Shown here one piece after another: positions 58,333 to 64,000 of a stretch of DNA of 64,000 nt. Position 1 is the stretch's first letter. The number at the start of each line of letters is the position of its first letter. The notes under the pieces were generated by a model, which worked only from the letters and a program-made list of their open reading frames with translations, ran no database searches and was not told the DNA's origin. This stretch comes from Kribbella amoyensis. GTDB taxonomy: Bacteria; Actinomycetota; Actinomycetes; Propionibacteriales; Kribbellaceae. The stretch spans positions 2,418,001 to 2,482,000 of the forward strand of contig NZ_VIVK01000001.1 in NCBI RefSeq assembly GCF_007828865.1, given 5' to 3'. The position numbers and the translations under genes are program-made.

Positions 58333-59046
58333 TCAGGGGCGAGGAGTGCTCAGCAGCGCCTTCGTCAGAGTCGCGAGGTTCGGGACCACGGGGATCTCGG
58401 GGCTCGCCAGGTGCTTGCGTGGCTCGCGGCCGCACTCGCAGCCGAGTCCGACGGCGCCGGCTTCCCGCGCGGAGGAGATCCTGGCCGACCGTCCGCCGAC
58501 GAACAGGCACGCCTCGATCGGTACGCCGAGAAGCTCCGCCGCGCGGTGGGCGGCATGCCCGGAACGGAAGCCGGCCAGGTCGAACCCCTGCCGGGCCGAG
58601 ATCGCGTTGACATGCAAGCTGAGCTCGTTCGAACGCACGACGGTGGTGACCACGTCTTCGGCGAGGTCGCTGATGACCGCGACGGTGCGTCCGGTGGCCG
58701 CGCAAGCGGCGAGCAGTTGACGGAGGCCGTCGGCCGGTCGCGAGGTCAGCGCGGCGTCCAGTTCGCGATGCTCCAAAGCCTGCTCCGCCTCGGCGGCGTA
58801 CTCGGGCTTGTGTTCGGCGATGAACCCGAGCATGTGCTCCGGGCCGTAGGCGCCCAGCATGATCGGTCGCGGGAAGTACGGTCGGCTTCGCAGGAAGTCG
58901 CCGATCGCGTTCTCGCGCCCCCACGGCCCCAGGGCGGTCTCGACGTCGAACATCACCCCGTCGAACTCCAGCAGAACATGCTTGGTCAGAGCCACCGCGC
59001 GGGCGACGTGAGGGCGGACGCGCCGCGCCGCTTCCGGTTCGTGCAT
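58333..59046 (-). CDS. HAD-like protein with degenerate motifs
   Basis: 237 residues with the haloacid dehalogenase fold. Motif I is EFDGVMFDVE, motif II VISDLAEDVV, and the motif IV area VGGRSARISSAREAG, where the usual two Asp residues after VGD are absent. Motif III lysine is not obvious. So catalysis may be weakened or lost. GGGAGGG precedes the ATG at 59046; an upstream in-frame start is longer. It follows the cupin gene by 40 bases in one direction. Substrate unknown. Confidence 0.82.
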   Translation of the reverse strand: MHEPEAARRVRPHVARAVALTKHVLLEFDGVMFDVETALGPWGRENAIGDFLRSRPYFPRPIMLGAYGPEHMLGFIAEHKPEYAAEAEQALEHRELDAALTSRPADGLRQLLAACAATGRTVAVISDLAEDVVTTVVRSNELSLHVNAISARQGFDLAGFRSGHAAHRAAELLGVPIEACLFVGGRSARISSAREAGAVGLGCECGREPRKHLASPEIPVVPNLATLTKALLSTPRP

Positions 59047-59086
59047 CCTGCCCTCCCAGACTTGTCTGCGGAAACCAGGGTGCAGC

Positions 59087-59470
59087 TTAGTCACGGGAGG
59101 TGCTTCTCGGGTCAGCTACGTTCACGGTGGGGATGCCGCCGCCGGCGCGCGCGATGATCGCGAGAGACGGCTTGGAGCTGGGGTTGCTCTCGCGGTGGAT
59201 GGTGAACGACGGCACGTGGACGAAGTCGCCGGCCACGGCGTCGAGGTACTCGTCGCTGCCTTCGAACTCCAGCCGCAGGACGCCGGAGACGATGTACAGG
59301 CTGCTCTCGTTGCGGTCGTGGTGATGCCAGCCGGAGATGGCCCCGGGCTCGGTCACCACCTGACCGGCCCACAGCAGCGGCAGCTCGAAGGCTCGCGTCC
59401 GGAACATCCCGGGCGTCGGATCCGCTGCCACCAACGCGCCGGCCTTGATCACCCGTACCGGTTCGCTCAT
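59087..59470 (-). CDS. cupin-domain protein
   Basis: 127 residues of a single cupin barrel. The metal-binding motif is SGWHHHDRNESSLYIVSG and the second part reads AGDFVHVPSFTIHRESNP. The Gly/Pro-rich N-terminus (KAGALVAADPTPGMF) is typical. It precedes the HAD-like gene by 40 bases, so they are likely co-transcribed. Role could be sugar or small-molecule binding; not assigned. Confidence 0.88.
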   Translation of the reverse strand: MSEPVRVIKAGALVAADPTPGMFRTRAFELPLLWAGQVVTEPGAISGWHHHDRNESSLYIVSGVLRLEFEGSDEYLDAVAGDFVHVPSFTIHRESNPSSKPSLAIIARAGGGIPTVNVADPRSTSRD

Positions 59471-59498
59471 GCCCCCAGTCTCCCACCGGGCCGCCCTG

Positions 59499-60608
59499 TC
59501 AGGGGTAGTTCGTACGGGCCCAGGTGATCAGCGAGCTGAGGGCCGGGCCGCCTCCGTACTCGTTGTCGCCGGTCGTGGTCCCGCTGGGAGTCTGCACCGC
59601 CGTACTGCCGATGGTGCTGCCGACGCCGATGACCCGGGGCCAGGGCTCGTCACCCCACCACCCCCAGGAGATCCCGCCGGACTGGCCCGGGGTGAACTCG
59701 TTGAAGTGGCCGAGCACGTAGCCGGTCTGGCCGCTGGTGCGCTCCTGGCCGACCGAGGAGACGACGCCGTCGCCCTGGAACGCGGGTCGTTCGCCACTCG
59801 AGAGCTCGCCCGGGTAGCCGATGTACTGCCAGAGCTCCTTGTCGTTCCAGTCCTTGTCGTACGTCCGGTACCCCGGGTAGCCGACCACCTCGCCGATGCG
59901 TTCCGCCATCACCAGGACCACGTAGTCGAAGGCGGTCTGGTCGTCGGAGAGTTGCCCGGGGGCCTGGATCCAGTAGATGACCCGGGTGGCCTCGATCTCG
60001 CCCCACGGGCCCTTGCCGTCGAAGTACCCGGGGGTGAAGGTCACCCAGGCGACGCCGTCGTCCTCGCCGCCGGTCCAGTTGATCACGTGGCTCGCGGTCA
60101 GGACGTGCCGCGGACCGATCGTCACCCCGGATCCCCAATGGCCCACGGTGCGGACCTTCCCGGTCGTGCGCCAGGGGAAGGAGAGGTCGTCGAACAGGTA
60201 CCGGTCGTCGGTGCCGAAGATCGTGCCGCCCTGGTCGAGGTCCTTGCCCTGACCAGGTGGCAGCCGATGCGTCGGACGAGCGCGCCGTGGCAGGAACGCC
60301 GTCGGTACGCCGCCCGGGACGAGGCCGTCCAGCTCCTTCGTCCCCAGCTCGGGATCGAGGTCCTTCTTGCGCAGCCGCGTGACCGGGATGGTGTCGTACC
60401 GCCGATGCCGGTCGAGCCCCCGCGCGTCGACGGTCGCCTCCACCCGGAGCCGCCCGCCCGCGCTGCTGACGGTGAAGTCGTCCAGGTTCTTCAGCGAGAC
60501 ATCCAGTAGCGGTGCCCTGGTCGCCGCGCGGTCGCTGTCCGCCTTCACCTTGGGACGTTTCGCCAGTTCGGCCGGTCCGACCGGTGCGCCCCCGCGTTGA
60601 TCGTTCAT
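59499..60608 (-). CDS. trypsin-like serine protease
   Basis: 369-residue chymotrypsin-fold serine protease, V8-like. The catalytic His is in VLTASHVINW, Asp in TAFDYVVLVM, and Ser in FTPGQSGGISW. The N-terminal 150 residues have no signal peptide (MNDQRGGAPVGPAEL) but contain a beta-rich segment (LLDVSLKNLDDFTV). Export without a signal, or action inside the cell, is unclear. AGGTTC-type upstream bases give a weak binding site; the ATG at 60608 is the best start. Substrate unknown. Confidence 0.85.
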   Translation of the reverse strand: MNDQRGGAPVGPAELAKRPKVKADSDRAATRAPLLDVSLKNLDDFTVSSAGGRLRVEATVDARGLDRHRRYDTIPVTRLRKKDLDPELGTKELDGLVPGGVPTAFLPRRARPTHRLPPGQGKDLDQGGTIFGTDDRYLFDDLSFPWRTTGKVRTVGHWGSGVTIGPRHVLTASHVINWTGGEDDGVAWVTFTPGYFDGKGPWGEIEATRVIYWIQAPGQLSDDQTAFDYVVLVMAERIGEVVGYPGYRTYDKDWNDKELWQYIGYPGELSSGERPAFQGDGVVSSVGQERTSGQTGYVLGHFNEFTPGQSGGISWGWWGDEPWPRVIGVGSTIGSTAVQTPSGTTTGDNEYGGGPALSSLITWARTNYP

Positions 60609-60685
60609 CGGAACCTCCCCCGAGGACCAGGTCCACCGACCCGGTCCTTCTGTCAGCGTCGCACTCGCGGGGGTGGCTGTCGATG

Positions 60686-60722
60686 CCGCAGGCCCTGATC
60701 CCGGGTGGACCAGGGCCTGCGG
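60686..60722 (-). terminator. strong hairpin terminator after the amine oxidase-RidA unit
   Basis: Arms 60686-60697 and 60711-60722 form a perfect 12-bp stem, continued inward by a mismatch and three more pairs around a 5-base loop. It begins 6 bases past the RidA stop on its coding strand. Confidence 0.85.
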
Positions 60723-60728
60723 GAGGCG

Positions 60729-61376
60729 TCAGCGGGTGGGGTACGCGGCGTCCACCTCCACCTCGACGAGCCAGCCGTTGACCGGGAGGTTCTCGATCTC
60801 CAAGGCGAAGCGGGACGGCCTGGCCTTGTTCACCACGAACGGTTTCGCGGGGGCCGCGGTCCCGAGCGGAACGGGGACGAACTTGCCGGTGGTCAGGTCG
60901 GTGTTCGCGAAGTACTGACGGTACGCGCGGTTCCAGCCGGCGAAGTCGGCGGTGGCGGCGCCGGCCGGGTTCTGCAGGAAGACGCGCATCGTGTAGACGT
61001 CGTCGTAGGACAGCCCGGCCGCCTGCAGGTTCTCGCCGATCCGGCGGAGCACGTTGATCCCTTGCGCCTCGGTGATCGTGACGCCCGCGGGCAGCGTGCC
61101 GCCGGGGAAGACCGCGGTGTCGATGTACGCCGCCTCGCCCGGGGCGCCGGTGTTCAGGGCGCTCGGGCCGAGGCCGGACGTCTTGTAGTACGCCGTGTTG
61201 GCTCCGATGCCGACGCCGTTGGCGATCATCGGGTTCGCCTGGCCCGCCGGGAGAACAGGGGCGACGGTGCCGGGACGGGGCGGCTTCGGCTTGTCCCACC
61301 AACCGGCCGCGGTCGCGGTCCCGGCGGTGAAGGAGACGGCGACGACGGCGAGTCCGGCGAGGAGTTTGCGTTTCAT
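60729..61376 (-). CDS. secreted RidA-family protein
   Basis: 215 residues: a signal peptide (MKRKLLAGLAVVAVSFTAGTATA) and a C-terminal RidA/YjgF/UK114 domain (GINVLRRIGENLQAAGLSYDDVYTMRVFL, IENLPVNGWLVEVEVDAAY). RidA enzymes hydrolyse reactive imines or enamines to ketones and ammonia. An exported version is uncommon. The ATG overlaps the stop of the amine oxidase (ATGA), so both are made together. The oxidase produces imines and RidA may clear them outside the cell. The pair ends at a strong hairpin. Confidence 0.9.
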   Translation of the reverse strand: MKRKLLAGLAVVAVSFTAGTATAAGWWDKPKPPRPGTVAPVLPAGQANPMIANGVGIGANTAYYKTSGLGPSALNTGAPGEAAYIDTAVFPGGTLPAGVTITEAQGINVLRRIGENLQAAGLSYDDVYTMRVFLQNPAGAATADFAGWNRAYRQYFANTDLTTGKFVPVPLGTAAPAKPFVVNKARPSRFALEIENLPVNGWLVEVEVDAAYPTR

Positions 61377-62953
61377 CGGCTGGTCACTCTCTGGTGGAGG
61401 GCGGTCACGGTGGCACGGGCGGAGACCATCGCGCCGTGTTGCCAGGCGATGGCGTGGCTGAGGTGGTCGCCGGCGAAGTAGATGTTGCCGGTGGCATCGA
61501 GCAGCTTGGCGTAGACGCCGTCGGTCTGGGACGGCCAGCCGACCCACGCGCCGCGCGAGTACTCGGTGCCGGCCCAGTCCACCGAGAACGAGGCCGCCAC
61601 GTCCTTGCGATACACGTCGCCGTGGATCTTCGCGCCCTGGGCCAGGGCCCGATCCAGGCGCGCGGCCGGAGCCAGGGCGCCGTACGCGGTGGCGTTGGCG
61701 CCGGTGTTGTAGTACCCGATCACGGTGCCGCGCTCGCCGTGGAACCCCGACGACGGGTACCAGGTGTTGCCCAGGTCGAGGTTGCTGTTGGTGATGCCGC
61801 CGTAGATCCGGTGGTCCAGCTCCCACCAGCGCCGCGAGTACTCGATGCCGATCTTGCCCGCGTTCGTCGGCCGCGCGTACTGGAGGGCGGTGACGATGTC
61901 GGCCGGCAGGTTCGACGGGATCGTCGCCGCGATGTGCGGGGGCAGTCCGCAGATCGCGAAGTCGGCCTTGACCTCGCGCGGCCGGGATCCGGTGCTGTAG
62001 GTGACCGTGACGCCTTCGGTGGTGTTCCGCAGCCCGAGCACCTGCGCGCCGTAGACGAACTTGTCCCGCCCGATCGCCTTCTCGAACGCGTACGGGATCC
62101 GGTCCATCCCGCCGACCGGCTGGAACATCATCATCGCCTGGTCCCAGCCGAACTCGAACGAGAAGTAGTTCCCGACCCCGCTGGCGAGCACGTCGCTCAG
62201 CGCGTACGGCGTCGCGGTGGTCCCACCCTCGAGCCCGGCGCCAGGTTCGACCTCGTACCCGCGCCGCCCGCCGGTCCCGGTGTACCGGTAGCCGTCCGCC
62301 TTGGTGCCGATCGCGCCGAAGCTGCGCAGGAAGCTGATCAGCGCGTCCTTGTCGGTCCCGGTCAGCACCGAGTCCAGCGCGCCCTGATCCGTTGCCTTGG
62401 CCAACAACTCGGACACGTACCCGTACACGTCGGCCTTGGCGGTCCGGTGCCGGATCGCCTTGTTGGACAGGGCTGTGGTGCCTTCGCGATAGAGGTAGCC
62501 GTCCGCGTTCTGGTTGACGAACGGCTCGATCGGGACGCCGAGTTCGCGGCAGTAGTCGAGCGTCACGTGGTGCTGCGGAATCCGGCCGGGGCCGGCGTTC
62601 ATGTACTGCCCGGGCGAGAACCTCGCCCGCTGGGTGGTGCCGTGCAGGTCGGTCTCCTGCGTTCCCCCGCGGACCGTCCAGTTCCGTCCGCCCGGGCGCT
62701 TCCGGGCTTCCAGCAGCGTCACCTTGTACCCGGCCTTGCCGAGCTCGTACGCCGACGTCAGGCCGGCGATGCCGGCGCCGAGGATCACCACGTGCTTGCG
62801 GCCGCGGCCGTCGAGCTCGGACCGCGACGGCGCGGCGTACGCGGGGGTGCCGGCCGCGCCGGTCAGACCGAGCGCGCCCATCGCGGAGTACATCACCCCC
62901 GCTCCACCGGTGATGCCGACCTGCTGGAGGAACTGCCTTCTGGTCTGGGCCAT
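61373..62953 (-). CDS. Tat-exported flavin monoamine oxidase
   Basis: 526 residues. The N-terminus carries a twin-arginine signal (TRRQFLQQVG, hydrophobic run, AYA cleavage). The FAD Rossmann motif is VVILGAGIAGLTSAYELGKAGYKVTLLEA, then RPGGRNWTVRGG; the C-terminal FAD motif is NIYFAGDHLSHAIAWQHGAMVSA. This fits the flavin amine oxidase family (L-amino acid / polyamine oxidase-like). Oxidation of a primary amine outside the cell gives an imine plus H2O2. It is coupled to the secreted RidA gene. Substrate unknown. Confidence 0.93.
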   Translation of the reverse strand: MAQTRRQFLQQVGITGGAGVMYSAMGALGLTGAAGTPAYAAPSRSELDGRGRKHVVILGAGIAGLTSAYELGKAGYKVTLLEARKRPGGRNWTVRGGTQETDLHGTTQRARFSPGQYMNAGPGRIPQHHVTLDYCRELGVPIEPFVNQNADGYLYREGTTALSNKAIRHRTAKADVYGYVSELLAKATDQGALDSVLTGTDKDALISFLRSFGAIGTKADGYRYTGTGGRRGYEVEPGAGLEGGTTATPYALSDVLASGVGNYFSFEFGWDQAMMMFQPVGGMDRIPYAFEKAIGRDKFVYGAQVLGLRNTTEGVTVTYSTGSRPREVKADFAICGLPPHIAATIPSNLPADIVTALQYARPTNAGKIGIEYSRRWWELDHRIYGGITNSNLDLGNTWYPSSGFHGERGTVIGYYNTGANATAYGALAPAARLDRALAQGAKIHGDVYRKDVAASFSVDWAGTEYSRGAWVGWPSQTDGVYAKLLDATGNIYFAGDHLSHAIAWQHGAMVSARATVTALHQRVTSR

Positions 62954-63077
62954 GCCATCTCCCTCACTGAGCAGCCAGATTGCTGATCAGGAAGGTAATG
63001 ACATGCTGTTTCCGCGCAGTGTCGGATTTGTGTGCTGCCGACGGCGAAAACCGGCCGGATGTTACGGAGTGACGACT

Positions 63078-63971
63078 TCAGCCGACCGGTCGGTACAGCA
63101 GTGCCGCGTCGGCCATCCGCTGCGCCTGGCCGGGCGTGAACTGCGTGTAGCAGCTGTCGTAGGAGTAGTCCATGTAGTTGTGGATCGGGTCGAGCCCTGG
63201 CGCCGTGCAGGTGTCCTTGCCGGCCGGGCAGCCGCTGGTCGGTTCCTTCTCCGCGGGAGTGTCGGCCACGAAGTCGCCCTTGGCGTTGCAGCCGCCGTAG
63301 AAGGTGTGCTCGAGGTTGAGCCAGTGCCCGACCTCGTGCGTCGCGGTCTCGCCCTGGTCGTACCGGCCGGCGTAGGTGGACGAGGTGCCCGGGATGGACT
63401 CCCAGTCGATCACGACGCCGTCGAGGTAGGCCTTGCCCGGCTTGGTGACGATGTCGGGCAGGTAGGCCCAGCCGAGGTAGTCGCCGGCCGTGGTCGAGTA
63501 GAAGTTCAGCGTCTCCGGTCCGCCCCGGCGCAGGGTCCGCTTCATCGAGTTCTCGTTCGTCCCACCGGGGTTGGCGTAGAACCAGGCCGCGTTGTCGGTC
63601 CGGGTCACACCGGCCAGCCGGAACGAGAAGCCGGTCCGCGCACCGCCCTCACCCCCGGCGAAGGTGTTGTTCAGTACGGCGATCTGGTCCGCGATCTGGG
63701 GACTGGTCAGGGCGCCGGTCGGTCCGTCGGTGATCACGTGGATCCAGACGGGCACGGTCTGGTGGAAGGTCTTGGCCGCCTTGCCCTTGGCGGCCGCGGG
63801 AAGGTCCTCGTGCACCTGGTCCAGACCGGGTTCCCGTGGACCACCTCGGCCGGCGGCGTCCGACTCGACGCAGTTCTCCGGCGCCGGCCGGGCGTCGGCG
63901 GGCGCGCCTCCCATCGCCGCACCGAGTGCGAGTACGACCGTGATCACCTGAACCGGCTTGCTCCAACGCAT
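63078..63971 (-). CDS. secreted zinc metalloprotease, M43-type
   Basis: 297 residues with a signal peptide (MRWSKPVQVITVVLALG, APADA cleavage). The zinc motif HEVGHWLNLEH (His212, His216, His222, Glu213 catalytic) is of the metzincin type, and the Met-turn MDYSYDSC follows as in pappalysin/M43 enzymes. FDxDxTP-like spacing and Cys pairs (GCNAKGDF, GCPAGKDTC) fit an extracellular fold. GGGGGAACC precedes the ATG at 63971. It probably cleaves proteins outside the cell. Substrate unknown. Confidence 0.92.
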   Translation of the reverse strand: MRWSKPVQVITVVLALGAAMGGAPADARPAPENCVESDAAGRGGPREPGLDQVHEDLPAAAKGKAAKTFHQTVPVWIHVITDGPTGALTSPQIADQIAVLNNTFAGGEGGARTGFSFRLAGVTRTDNAAWFYANPGGTNENSMKRTLRRGGPETLNFYSTTAGDYLGWAYLPDIVTKPGKAYLDGVVIDWESIPGTSSTYAGRYDQGETATHEVGHWLNLEHTFYGGCNAKGDFVADTPAEKEPTSGCPAGKDTCTAPGLDPIHNYMDYSYDSCYTQFTPGQAQRMADAALLYRPVG

Positions 63972-64000
63972 GGTTCCCCCTGGCAATTGGCGGTCCCCCA

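Noticed and set aside
1..64000. tRNA or rRNA genes, CRISPR arrays, insertion sequences
   Set aside because: I looked for T-loop-like GGTTCGAATCC, regular direct repeats with spacers, and transposase motifs and found none that hold up.

Overview
The window is about 64 kb of GC-rich DNA with strong third-position GC bias and many GTG starts, carrying about 64 protein-coding genes and no rRNA, tRNA, CRISPR array or insertion sequence that I could see. This is typical actinomycete chromosome. The gene types (a LacI-controlled sugar-use locus, a Tat-exported amine oxidase, an F420-type LLM oxidoreductase, a DinB-fold TIGR03086 protein, an actinobacterial GOLPH3-like protein, a SigB/SigF-type sigma factor, a GAF-ANTAR protein and a holin/DUF3618/DUF4235 trio) suggest a soil actinobacterium, perhaps a Kribbella-like member of the Propionibacteriales. 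The genus is an inference from gene content only.

Left part (1-21.3 kb): a truncated alpha/beta hydrolase and a polyprenol-phosphate sugar transferase come first. An FGGY sugar kinase follows, with a class I aldolase resembling the YihT/LacD group. A GntR-TetR fusion regulator is divergent from a secreted type-B carboxylesterase, with a perfect 15-bp inverted repeat between them, and a GOLPH3-like gene follows. Next is a large minus-strand glycan-use locus in two transcription units. One runs tandem metallo-beta-lactamase protein, TIM-barrel glycosidase, LacI regulator. The other runs ABC binding protein, two permeases, ROK kinase, SIS isomerase, GH38 alpha-mannosidase, six-hairpin glycosidase-like gene. 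The last gene carries an apparent one-base frameshift. Near-identical palindromes (core TGGCATCGAT) lie upstream of both units, which suggests one LacI regulon.

Middle part (21.3-40.1 kb): mostly single genes. They include a STAS protein, an exported LVIVD beta-propeller, a DUF305 lipoprotein coupled through a 24-codon mini-ORF to a DNA alkylation repair gene that seems to start at CTG, a CPBP protease, two DHA2 drug exporters, a YciO-type protein, a nitroreductase, a free-standing LigD phosphoesterase domain, a stress sigma factor, a LysR regulator, a cell-envelope trio, a class C beta-lactamase-like hydrolase, a GAF-ANTAR protein and a GH16 enzyme. Several very short genes with good ribosome binding sites are included.

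Right part (40.1-64 kb): the most striking unit is a five-gene operon, SWIM zinc finger / DUF5691 / MoxR AAA+ / DUF5682 / vWA. Its first four genes overlap by ATGA and the fifth starts 3 bases later, and its biological role appears undescribed. After it come metabolic genes, two overlapping glycosyltransferases, a TetR-LLM oxidoreductase pair, a YdjC deacetylase, a second LacI regulator, malate synthase with a small upstream ORF, a HAD-like/cupin pair, a trypsin-like protease, a Tat-exported flavin amine oxidase coupled to a secreted RidA, and an M43-type metalloprotease. Strong hairpin terminators mark several unit ends.
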